Source of the DNA: Desulfovibrio sp.
GTDB lineage: Bacteria > Desulfobacterota > Desulfovibrionia > Desulfovibrionales > Desulfovibrionaceae
Reading direction: 5' to 3'
DNA: 33,100 nt
NCBI GenBank assembly: GCA_031275465.1
Contig: JAISOT010000058.1
Location: 1-33,100, forward strand
Within the stretch, counting starts at the first letter, position 1, and every line of letters starts with the position of its first letter. This document shows positions 17,454-25,410 of this stretch, one piece after another. The notes under the pieces are model-generated. The model ran no database searches. It was not told the DNA's origin and saw only the letters and a program-made list of their open reading frames with translations. Made by a program: the position numbers and the translations under genes.

Positions 17454-18800
17454 TCACTTCCCGCTGAAAAGAAGGCGTTGCAAGGCAGCCACTGTGGCAA
17501 CGCCGCCTTTGGAGCCATCCGGGTGCACAACAGGACTGTAGCCGAGTCTCCGCGCTTGCGCAAAACGCAGATCCTGGGCTGTTACCGTCCGCACCTGGCC
17601 GTTCAGATCCACTTCTCCCCACAGGACGCATTTTTCAGGCAAGGGGACGTCATAATAAGAAGACAGCACTGCCGTCACCAGGGCCAGATCCATGCCCGGT
17701 TCCTGCAAACGGATGCCGCCGCCAATTTTGGCGTAAATATCCACCTGCCCAAAGTTGAGTTTAAGATGCTTCTCAAGCACTGCCAACAGCAGATGCAGGC
17801 GGTTGACATCAAAACCGAGCGCCGTGCGGCGCGGAATACTCAAAAACGTACGTGCAACCAGAGCCTGCACCTCCACAGCCAGCGGACGCTGGCCGTCCAC
17901 CGCCATCACGACCGCTGCGCCCGGCAGCGATGCGTCGCGCGCTTCCAGAAAAAATGTAGAGGGGTCATCCACCACCTGCATGCCCCCGGCGCTCATACGA
18001 AAGACAAGCAATTCCTCGTTGGGGCCAAAACGGTTTTTCAATACGCGCAGAAGACGAAAAGCGTTCCTCCTGTCGCCCTCCAGAGCGATAACCGTATCCA
18101 CAGCGTGCTCCAGAAGGCGAGGCCCCGCCAGAACACCGTCCTTGGTGACATGCCCGACCAATATCAGCGTGGTGGCGGTACGGCGACAAGATTCCAGCAG
18201 AGCCGTCGCGACGGCGCGCACCTGGCTTACGTTGCCGGGAAGACCGTCGGCCGCCGGGCTCGCCAGTGTCTGGACGGAATCAAGCACAAGCAGTGAGGGA
18301 GATTCCGCGTCAAGCGCGCCCAGAACATCTTCCAGTTGTGAAGTCGCCAGGGCCTTGAGGCCGGGCGCAAGCACCCCAAGACGCTCCGCCCTGGCCCGGA
18401 TTTGTTGCAGGGATTCCTCGCCGGTCGCGTAAAGCACGGATTTTCCCTGTCCGGCGACAAAACCCGCCACCTGCATCAAAAGGGTGGATTTGCCTATGCC
18501 CGGCTCTCCCCCCACAAGTATGGCCGCGCCGGGCGCAAGCCCCTTGCCGAGTGCCCGATCCAGAGCCGGCAGACCGCTGGCATAGGGATGGAAGCCGGCA
18601 TTCTGAACGTCCCGCAACGGTATCGGACGATTCCCTTCCGTCGAATGACCTGAAATCCTTCTCTGACCCGCATGCGAAACCGGGGGCAGCGTCACAGCCT
18701 CAAGAGTGTTCCAGGCATGACATTGCGGGCACTGGCCGCGCCACTGCAGCGTTCTGGACTTGCATGCCGAGCAGACGTAGGCTTCGCGGGCCTTGCTCAT
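17454..18800 (-). CDS. radA: DNA repair protein RadA
   Basis: This 448-residue protein has the RadA layout. It has an N-terminal four-cysteine zinc finger (C10, C13, C24, C27 in YVCSACKSRTLQWRGQCPQCHAW), a RecA-like ATPase with Walker A GGEPGIGKST (about 97-106) and LLVLDS Walker B, and the RadA-specific KNRFG motif (255-259). A Lon-like C-terminal domain contains GGIRLQEPGMDLALV. It acts as a branch-migration helicase in recombination. Its ATG overlaps the stop of the preceding membrane-protein gene by 4 nt (ATGA), so its translation is probably coupled to that gene. Confidence 0.97.
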   Translation of the reverse strand: MSKAREAYVCSACKSRTLQWRGQCPQCHAWNTLEAVTLPPVSHAGQRRISGHSTEGNRPIPLRDVQNAGFHPYASGLPALDRALGKGLAPGAAILVGGEPGIGKSTLLMQVAGFVAGQGKSVLYATGEESLQQIRARAERLGVLAPGLKALATSQLEDVLGALDAESPSLLVLDSVQTLASPAADGLPGNVSQVRAVATALLESCRRTATTLILVGHVTKDGVLAGPRLLEHAVDTVIALEGDRRNAFRLLRVLKNRFGPNEELLVFRMSAGGMQVVDDPSTFFLEARDASLPGAAVVMAVDGQRPLAVEVQALVARTFLSIPRRTALGFDVNRLHLLLAVLEKHLKLNFGQVDIYAKIGGGIRLQEPGMDLALVTAVLSSYYDVPLPEKCVLWGEVDLNGQVRTVTAQDLRFAQARRLGYSPVVHPDGSKGGVATVAALQRLLFSGK

Positions 18801-19957
18801 TTGAAGTCCTCCATCGTTTCAGGAGGATCCTGAACATGCAAAACCTCCCCATTGGCCAGCCCCATACTGCGCCAACTTGCTGAACAGGCAATTTGGCCGG
18901 CGCTCAAAACACGCTGCGCAAGCGGATCCCGGAGGTCAAATTCAACGGTCCAATGCCGGACATAATCCTCTCCCGGTTTGACGGGCTGGGCGCTGTTCAG
19001 ATGCCGCCGCAGCAACTTCCCGCCGTCTTCGCCGCTGAAAACCGCCTCAAGATTTGTGTTGTTCACAGTCAGCGATGCGACATTCCTGCCGAGCACATCT
19101 GCCACCAACAAAAGGGTGCTGCCGTCGGAGAGCGTTGTCAACCCTGCGGAGCACGATTGCAGAGGCACGATTGCGTTCATGCGCTTTGAAATCTCTTGCC
19201 TCTTGTAAAGCAATTCATCGTGGCGGGCAGCCATACGTTTCAGCTGGGCCTCACGGAATTTCCCCACAAGCTCGTCGGCATTGGCGATGTCGCGGATTAT
19301 CCAGCTTCCGCCGTTGTTCTCCATGCGCAATACCACCGGAAACGTCTGGTTCAGCATGGGATGCGCAACCCTTGTGTCGAGCATGACGGCACGCGCTCCG
19401 GAATCGTCGCGCGTCGTTCTGACAACGAGATTTTTCGAGAACTGCGTCAAAAAATCAGCGGGCAATACCGCGAGAGGCATCTGCAGAAGTTTCTCTGCAT
19501 CCTGTTTTTCCGCAACGGGTTCCTCCTTGGTCATTACCCGCCGCAGCAGTTGCATCTGTATCATGTCTTTCAGATCCTGCAGTTGATTCGGTCCCTGTTT
19601 GAGGAACGTATACTTGCGGGCAATGGCTCGGGCCAAATGCTCTGAAAGCGTATTGAAATCAACAAGTTTCGCCAATTGCTCCGCATTTGGAGGCTGCAGG
19701 GCCGAAGAAAAGCTGTTGAAAGCGAAAACGTCCGATTGGCGGTATTGGTAATAACGCCATCCCAGATAACCGCCGATGACAAGTAGAACCACAAGCGACG
19801 CCGATACCAGGGCCGCAAGATGCCTGCGTAAAAATGTCAACAGGCCGAAAATAAAATGTTCCCTCAACTCTCCGGCCGACATCCTGATGTATTGCCTCTC
19901 CGGGGAGGCGGACGCCTTCTTGTCCATAGCTTTTACCATTGCAGAGCGTTTCGGCAT
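18797..19957 (-). CDS. Single-pass membrane protein, DUF2939-like, unknown function
   Basis: This 386-residue protein has a cytoplasmic N-terminal stretch (about 45 residues), one membrane segment (about 46-68, LAALVSASLVVLLVIGGYLGW) and a long soluble remainder that should be periplasmic. After the membrane segment, SSALQPPNAEQLAKLVDFNTLSEHLARAI resembles DUF2939 proteins (residues after a membrane anchor with a conserved V-D-F/W pattern), but this is a weak match from memory. In-frame ATGs at 19957, 19939 and 19927 are all possible, and none has a clear ribosome site. It overlaps radA by 4 nt; coupling of a repair protein to a membrane protein has no obvious explanation. Confidence 0.75.
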   Translation of the reverse strand: MPKRSAMVKAMDKKASASPERQYIRMSAGELREHFIFGLLTFLRRHLAALVSASLVVLLVIGGYLGWRYYQYRQSDVFAFNSFSSALQPPNAEQLAKLVDFNTLSEHLARAIARKYTFLKQGPNQLQDLKDMIQMQLLRRVMTKEEPVAEKQDAEKLLQMPLAVLPADFLTQFSKNLVVRTTRDDSGARAVMLDTRVAHPMLNQTFPVVLRMENNGGSWIIRDIANADELVGKFREAQLKRMAARHDELLYKRQEISKRMNAIVPLQSCSAGLTTLSDGSTLLLVADVLGRNVASLTVNNTNLEAVFSGEDGGKLLRRHLNSAQPVKPGEDYVRHWTVEFDLRDPLAQRVLSAGQIACSASWRSMGLANGEVLHVQDPPETMEDFK

Positions 19958-20012
19958 CAGACATGCACCGTCTGAGCGCAGGGCGTTACAGCAAAATCAA
20001 AGCATCTTCAAT

Positions 20013-20777
20013 TCAATCCGCTTGTTCTTTATCATTGGAGGCTTCACCAATCCGGTGACATTCCAGCACAGCCGCCGGGGATGCGAACCGGGCGCCACGC
20101 AGCCGGAGGGGCAGCGGGGTCACAAAACCGGGCGGCGCGATATCCATGCGAATAATACACCACGCGCCAAGCGGCAAGACGTGCGTTACCGCCTGGCGAA
20201 GAATTCCGCCGTGAGGCCTGTTCCATGTGCGAACCGGACCCGACAGCGCGCTCAGCGAAGTCTGACTGCCCATGCCGTGCTGTTTCAGCCTGCGCCACAC
20301 GCTGAAACAGTTATACCGCGGCCAGGGCCAAAATCCACTGTTACCCAGCCTGGATAACGTATAGGACAAAGAAGCCGAATTCCAGAAAGCGACGGCGATC
20401 CCGCCTGTCGCCACGCGCAACGCCTCGGCCAGGCTGTTTTCAAAAGCCGGCCAGTTCTTTGCCGCGGCGTGCAAAACCACCCAGTCAAAGGCGTCGTCTT
20501 CAAACGGCAGATGCTCGTCGGATGAGGCCATAATTTCCGCCCGAAAACCAACATGGTGCAGAGCCCGGCTTCGCAAGCCGGGTTCGCGTTCCGTCGCGGT
20601 CACGTCAAAGCCGCATTCCCAGAGGACAGGCAAAAAAAAGCCCTCGCCGCAATTTATTTCCAGAAGTCTTTTGCCCCGACGCGGCCAAGCCGCCAGACAA
20701 TTCTGCAACAAATCCGCGCGCGCCTTCAAACCCAGACGGCCCGACACTTTCCGACAGCGGTTTTCATTTTGTATCAT
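20013..20777 (-). CDS. Class I SAM-dependent methyltransferase
   Basis: This 254-residue protein has a Rossmann methyltransferase fold. Motif I is RLLEINCGEGFFLPVL (about residues 36-51), a typical ExxCGxG SAM site; the acidic strand-2 residue is in VTATEREPG; and motif IV is DDAFDWVVLHAA. It looks like a Methyltransf_11 (UbiE-like) member, and the substrate is unknown. The frame extends to an ATG at 20879, but a good promoter (20800-20828) lies within that extension, and the ATG at 20777 is where the homologous domain begins. It is the first gene of the long minus-strand series, 55 bp before the membrane-protein gene. Confidence 0.85.
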   Translation of the reverse strand: MIQNENRCRKVSGRLGLKARADLLQNCLAAWPRRGKRLLEINCGEGFFLPVLWECGFDVTATEREPGLRSRALHHVGFRAEIMASSDEHLPFEDDAFDWVVLHAAAKNWPAFENSLAEALRVATGGIAVAFWNSASLSYTLSRLGNSGFWPWPRYNCFSVWRRLKQHGMGSQTSLSALSGPVRTWNRPHGGILRQAVTHVLPLGAWCIIRMDIAPPGFVTPLPLRLRGARFASPAAVLECHRIGEASNDKEQAD

Positions 20778-20799
20778 GCCCTGCCCCGCATATGACAGG

Positions 20800-20828
20800 A
20801 TTAAAGCAGAATCCGCGATCTTATGCAA
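20800..20828 (-). promoter_or_regulatory. Sigma-70-type promoter for the methyltransferase and following genes
   Basis: On the minus strand TTGCAT, a 17-bp spacer, then TTTAAT form a plausible -35/-10 pair. Transcription would begin near 20793, giving a short leader before the ATG at 20777. This supports the shorter start for the methyltransferase. Confidence 0.45.
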
Positions 20829-20889
20829 TATTCCGCAACAATACGCTGATGTTAATGTTTTTATATCCGGCAAGGACATATCAAAATTT

Positions 20890-20918
20890 TTGCATTACCA
20901 CCTCAAATATCGTAAAAG
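20890..20918 (+). promoter_or_regulatory. Weak candidate promoter for the TolC-family gene
   Basis: TTGCAT, a 17-bp spacer and TAAAAG (4 of 6 to the -10 consensus) lie about 107 bp before the gene start. It is the best match on the plus strand of this gap but is weak. Confidence 0.2.
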
Positions 20919-20964
20919 AACCGGACTGGACACAGTGTAGGGCCCGCGAGGCGACAACGCCGTT

Positions 20965-20976
20965 TGAAACGTTTCA
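20965..20976. promoter_or_regulatory. Palindrome with LacI-family operator character
   Basis: TGAAACGTTTCA is a perfect 12-bp palindrome with the central CG typical of LacI-family operators. It lies downstream of the candidate promoter and 48 bp before the TolC-family start, where a repressor could block transcription. Palindromes of this length occur by chance several times in a window this size. Confidence 0.25.
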
Positions 20977-21024
20977 TTAGGCGGCGCAACTTGCCATCGC
21001 GCTTTTGAGGGGGTATGTTTGAGC

Positions 21025-22455
21025 ATGTCCAAACAAGTTCTTCTGCGGCGCACTCAAGTACTGCTTGTTCTGATTGCGATATGCTGCGCATGCGGAGCCG
21101 CCGCATCCTCCGGCATGGCGCTTGCGGCCTCAAAAAAAACGCCGCCCTCGCCGCTGTATGGCGGCGAACGGCCGCTGGATCCCCAAAACGAACGGCATGG
21201 GCGGCCCCAGGCCTTTACCATGAGCGAGGCCGTATTTCGCGCCCTGAAATTCAACCCTTCCCTCGGTTCCCATGAATCACAGAGCCGATCTTCGGAAGAG
21301 GGGCGCAAGGCCACCCGCGGAGCCTTTGGCCCCCGGCTCGGCATGAGTTATGCCGCCGTGAAGCAGGAGCGGGAATCTTCCCCTGTCACCACTCGTCCTC
21401 CGGAAATGGGTGTGTACAATTTCGGCGTGGAGATTTCCCAGCCTGTTTTCCAGGGATTCAGGCTTCTGGCGGATTACCAGAAAGCCGCCTTGCAGGCGGA
21501 CAGCGACAAGGCCGCGTTGCGCAAGGCCGAACTGGACATGGCTGAACAGGTGCAGCGCTATTTTCTGGATTATCTGAGGCGTGAAGAAAATGTCATAAGC
21601 GAGCGCGACTCCCTTGCCAGACTGCGCGACCAGCTTAACATAACCAAGGCCTTCCATGATGTCGGCCTCAGACCGCGCCTTGACGTTTTACAGGCAGAAG
21701 TCAACGTCAGCCAGGCGGAAAACTTGCTGGTTCAAGCTGAAAACAGCCGCGACACATGTCTGGCCATGCTCAACACCCTGCTTGGGCTGCCGGCAACGGC
21801 AAAAACCGCCTACACAGGCAAATTGGCCTATATCCCCTTCAAGCGTTCGCTGGAGATGTGTCTCGGAATGGCTTACCGCCAGCGGGTTGACCTCTATATA
21901 GCGGCCAAAGCGGTGGAAATCGCCGGGAAAAATCAACTCGCCGTGCAAAGCGATTATTATCCGCAGATAGAGGCCTACTACAATATCGCCAATACCGGCA
22001 ATACCCTTGATCTGCAGCGCGCCGGCGAAGGCGGTTCACGCGGCACAACCTGGGAAATCGGCACCCGGGCCACCTGGAATGTATTTCAGTGGGGGACCAC
22101 TTGGTATGCCGACAAGCAGGCAGGGTGGCTCGTGACCAAAATGCGTTATGAAGAGGAAGACCTGAAACTCAGCGTGGGCTATGATGTCAAATCGAAACTC
22201 CTTGCCGTGCGCGAAGCCGAAAAGCGTATCGCCCTTGCGGAAAAGAGCGTTGAACAGGCGACGGAAGCCTTTAACGCCGCTTTGGCCCGTTACAGGGAAC
22301 AAGTGGGCACCAATTTTGAGGTATTGGACGCATCCACAAAACTCACCACGGCCCAGGCCTCTCTCACCGGCGCCAAGGCTGACTATCTGACGGCTCTGGC
22401 CCAGATATACGTCGCCATGGGCGAATTTCACGCCGATCTTTTGCAGGCGCAATAG
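21025..22455 (+). CDS. TolC-family outer membrane efflux/secretion channel
   Basis: This 476-residue protein has an N-terminal signal sequence (about residues 9-35, hydrophobic VLLVLIAICCACG). A duplicated TolC-type helical barrel follows: MSEAVFRALKFNPSL opens the first half (family pattern AxxxNPxL), and the coiled-coil stretches KAALQADSDKAALRKAELDMAEQ and LAVREAEKRIALAEKSVEQATEAF are the tunnel helices. The YREQVGTNFEVLDAST and LTTAQASLTGAKADYLTALAQ blocks are typical family signatures. It forms the outer-membrane exit duct for a type I exporter or efflux pump. GAGGGGG at 21007-21013 could serve either the ATG at 21025 (11 nt away) or a TTG at 21019 (5 nt away). rnj follows after 17 bp. 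It may partner with the exporter encoded at 27579-31802. Confidence 0.93.
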   Translation: MSKQVLLRRTQVLLVLIAICCACGAAASSGMALAASKKTPPSPLYGGERPLDPQNERHGRPQAFTMSEAVFRALKFNPSLGSHESQSRSSEEGRKATRGAFGPRLGMSYAAVKQERESSPVTTRPPEMGVYNFGVEISQPVFQGFRLLADYQKAALQADSDKAALRKAELDMAEQVQRYFLDYLRREENVISERDSLARLRDQLNITKAFHDVGLRPRLDVLQAEVNVSQAENLLVQAENSRDTCLAMLNTLLGLPATAKTAYTGKLAYIPFKRSLEMCLGMAYRQRVDLYIAAKAVEIAGKNQLAVQSDYYPQIEAYYNIANTGNTLDLQRAGEGGSRGTTWEIGTRATWNVFQWGTTWYADKQAGWLVTKMRYEEEDLKLSVGYDVKSKLLAVREAEKRIALAEKSVEQATEAFNAALARYREQVGTNFEVLDASTKLTTAQASLTGAKADYLTALAQIYVAMGEFHADLLQAQ

Positions 22456-22472
22456 ACCGCCGAACGCGCGAT

Positions 22473-24131
22473 ATGGATTTCCAGACGCTTACCATCACCC
22501 CGCTTGGAGGGCTTGGGGAAATAGGACTCAACTGCCAGCTTTGGGAGACGGCTCATGGCGCTGTCATGCTGGACTGCGGCCTGATGTTTCCCGACGACGA
22601 GCATCTTGGAGTGGATGTCATCATTCCTTCGTTCGATGCCGTCAGCCATATAAAAGACAAACTTTCCGGCATCGTGCTGACGCATGGACATGAGGATCAT
22701 ATCGGCGCCCTTCCCTGGCTCGTCCGGGAACTTAACAAAGGCACCCGCGTTTACGGTTCGCCCCTGACCCTGGCTCTTGTGGAGCAGAAACTGCGCGAGC
22801 GCGAAATTCTGCCCTGGGTACGACTCTGTCCAATCACTGCCGATACCGTGCTGAGACTGGCGGACATGGATTTTCACTTCTTTCCGGTTTGTCACTCCAT
22901 CCCCGAAGGCTTCGGGCTTGGCGTAGAAACCCCTGTCGGCCGGATTGTGCACAGTGGGGACTTCAAAATCGACCCCCACCCGTTAAGCGGCCCCGGCACG
23001 GATGTACAAATTTTCAAAAATTTCGCCGGGCCTCAGGGCGCCCGCCTGCTCCTTTCCGACTCAACCAATGTCATGCGTCCCGGCCGGTCACTTACCGAAC
23101 GTGAAGTCAAACAATCTCTCGGCAGGCTTTTCGCCGCCGCTGCCGGACGCATTATTATCACGCTCTTTTCCAGCCATATTCAGCGGATACAGGAAGTATT
23201 CGATCTTGCTGAAGATCATGGGCGAACCGTGGTGATAAGCGGCAAATCTTTGGCCAACAACATAGAAACTGCCTGTGAACTCAAACTGTTAAAAACTCCT
23301 CCCGCTTTCTTCAACGCATACAACGGCGTGCCGGACCTGCCGGACAACAAGCTCGTGCTTCTTGTCACCGGGGCGCAGGGAGAGCCGCTTTCTTCCCTCT
23401 CCCGCATGGTGCTGGGCGGGCACCGCCAGCTTGACATACGGCAGGGCGATACCGTTGTTATGAGTTCGCGCATGATACCGGGCAATGCCAAGGCAATTTC
23501 GCGCCTTGTCAATGAAATGTACCGCCTCGGCGCAGAAGTGCTCCACGAAGACATTGACGCCGTTCACGCATCGGGACACGCCCACAGCGAAGAGTTGCGC
23601 GACATGCTCCTGGCCGTCAGGCCCCGGCTTTTCGTACCCGTGCACGGCGAGTACCAACATCTTGTAAAACATGGCCGCCTCGCCCGGACCTGCGGTGTCG
23701 CCCCGGAAAATATCGTGCTTCTGGAGGACGGCAGGCCGCTGACTCTCACGCGAACGTCTTTCCGGATTGAGCCGCGCGTGGCTGTTGAACCTACCCTGGT
23801 AGACGGCAAGGGCGTCGGAGATGTCGGTGTCGCCGTACTCAGGGAACGCCGTATTCTGGGCGGCGAAGGAATGGTCATTGTAGTGCTGGTGATGGATTCC
23901 GCGACAGGCAGCATACTCCACGGACCTGAAATCACTTCAAAGGGTTTCGTCTTTGAACAACACTACAGTTATGTTCTGGAAGACGCAAAATGTCTTGTAT
24001 TGGATGAAGTTGAAACAGGGCAAAGGGATACGCGACGTATACGCGAGAATATTCGTTCCTCGCTGCGCAAATTCTTCAAGCGCATTTTGGAACGCGATCC
24101 GGTGGTTGTGGCAATAATCAGTGAAATCTGA
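22473..24131 (+). CDS. rnj: Ribonuclease J
   Basis: This 552-residue protein has a metallo-beta-lactamase/beta-CASP fold. Motif II HGHEDHIGA (about residues 71-79) binds the two zincs. VHSGDFKID and HASGHAHSEELRDML (beta-CASP HxxxH-type motif) complete the active site, and LFVPVHGEYQHL is the motif C region. The C-terminal domain is shared with RNase J1/J2. It acts as a 5'-3' exonuclease and endonuclease in mRNA decay and rRNA maturation. No clear ribosome site precedes the ATG, which fits translational coupling to the TolC-family gene that ends 17 bp upstream. Its 3' end stands 10 bp from the convergent glycosyltransferase gene. Confidence 0.95.
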   Translation: MDFQTLTITPLGGLGEIGLNCQLWETAHGAVMLDCGLMFPDDEHLGVDVIIPSFDAVSHIKDKLSGIVLTHGHEDHIGALPWLVRELNKGTRVYGSPLTLALVEQKLREREILPWVRLCPITADTVLRLADMDFHFFPVCHSIPEGFGLGVETPVGRIVHSGDFKIDPHPLSGPGTDVQIFKNFAGPQGARLLLSDSTNVMRPGRSLTEREVKQSLGRLFAAAAGRIIITLFSSHIQRIQEVFDLAEDHGRTVVISGKSLANNIETACELKLLKTPPAFFNAYNGVPDLPDNKLVLLVTGAQGEPLSSLSRMVLGGHRQLDIRQGDTVVMSSRMIPGNAKAISRLVNEMYRLGAEVLHEDIDAVHASGHAHSEELRDMLLAVRPRLFVPVHGEYQHLVKHGRLARTCGVAPENIVLLEDGRPLTLTRTSFRIEPRVAVEPTLVDGKGVGDVGVAVLRERRILGGEGMVIVVLVMDSATGSILHGPEITSKGFVFEQHYSYVLEDAKCLVLDEVETGQRDTRRIRENIRSSLRKFFKRILERDPVVVAIISEI

Positions 24132-24141
24132 AGTGGCGGCC

Positions 24142-25392
24142 TCACCCGGACGATATTCCGCATTTTTTTGAGACGCCTTCACGCAAGGGAGCAATAAGGC
24201 GCTCCGCCTGCAGCGCGGCATTGTACTCCTGCGTCACTATCTGCCTGGCCTCTTTACGTATGAAGGCCAGTTTCGGTGCCAGTTCAAGCACGCCGGTTAC
24301 GGTTTTGGCTATGGAATCAGGCTCCATGTAATCACACAAAAAACCGTTTTTTCCGTGCTCCAGAACTTCCTTTACCGGGGCCGTGTCCGAACCGACCACA
24401 AAAGCGCCGCAGGCCATGGCTTCCAAAAAACCTGTGGACAAGGCATGGGGGGCCGTCAGGTATACGTGAACGGTTGAGGCCCGCAACATCTGACGATACT
24501 TGACGAGCGAACGCACGCCGAGCAGATGTACGCGCGAACGCGCTTTACCGGACAGGGGAATGCCCGCGAGCAACTGACTGTGCTTCTCCGTTTCCTCCCG
24601 GCCTGCGGTGCCGCCGCTCTGGCGCGATTTGCTGCGACGGTCCGGCCAGAGCATGAGAATATGGCACTTTGGCCTCGCTGCCAATATTTGGGGGACAGCC
24701 TGCAAAAATTGGGAGAAACCCCGTGACGGATCCCAGTACGGGCCGGAAAAACTGACAATCTCGGCAACTTTCGCGAGATTGAGACGGGTTTCTTCATCAA
24801 CAAAAGCCTCATGCGGCGTGGATGAAAAAAAGGCGGTATTGATCCCATGATGGATCACGTGAAGTTTTTGGGACAAAAAATCCGGATAGTGTGACTTTTG
24901 CCATGCTGAGGAGGTAAAAGCGAAATCGCAGTCCCCCAGTGCGTTATATTCCCAGAGATTGCGTATTCTGGCCGGCGCGAACCCGGCGGGGGCAATATCA
25001 TGATTGAAAAACGTCTGTTGGCCGCGCGTGTAAAACCAGTCCGCCTCTATGGCGTAAAAAGCATCCGGAAAAACATCCCGGACAAAAAGGGAGCCGGACG
25101 CGGAAGAGGAAGCGCAAATCAGGTCAGGCGCGTAGCCGTCCCTGCTCAGGAGCAGCAGGGCATTGCCGGCTCTGGCGGCGCGCCTGTACCGCAGAAGCAG
25201 ATCATTCTCAACCGGATCATGCGATGTGTGCTTCAGCGGCGGCGCGAGACGCAGATGGCGGACATTCGCCCGCGTTGATTTCTGGCCGGTTTCCGAAAGG
25301 AAAAGAATGGTGTTTTCGGGTTGCGTGCCGAAGGCATGAACCAAAAGTCGAAAAGATCCCGGAAAGGTTTTGTGCAGAAAAAGAATGCGCAT
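24142..25392 (-). CDS. Glycosyltransferase, GT4 family
   Basis: This 416-residue GT-B glycosyltransferase begins MRILFLHKTFPGSFR. The C-terminal half has the GT4 donor-site block STGFLEAMACGAFVVGSDTAPVKEVL, with the E-x7-E arrangement, followed by GKNGFLCDYMEPDSIA. The N-terminal half has the acceptor-domain pattern. Donor and acceptor are unknown. The ATG has GGAGG 4 nt upstream. It starts 18 bp after the HD-GYP gene, so it is the last gene of the type I secretion operon. It could modify the exported protein or a surface polysaccharide; nothing in the sequence decides between these. Confidence 0.88.
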   Translation of the reverse strand: MRILFLHKTFPGSFRLLVHAFGTQPENTILFLSETGQKSTRANVRHLRLAPPLKHTSHDPVENDLLLRYRRAARAGNALLLLSRDGYAPDLICASSSASGSLFVRDVFPDAFYAIEADWFYTRGQQTFFNHDIAPAGFAPARIRNLWEYNALGDCDFAFTSSAWQKSHYPDFLSQKLHVIHHGINTAFFSSTPHEAFVDEETRLNLAKVAEIVSFSGPYWDPSRGFSQFLQAVPQILAARPKCHILMLWPDRRSKSRQSGGTAGREETEKHSQLLAGIPLSGKARSRVHLLGVRSLVKYRQMLRASTVHVYLTAPHALSTGFLEAMACGAFVVGSDTAPVKEVLEHGKNGFLCDYMEPDSIAKTVTGVLELAPKLAFIRKEARQIVTQEYNAALQAERLIAPLREGVSKKCGISSG

Positions 25393-25410
25393 GTTTCCTC
25401 CAACAACAGG

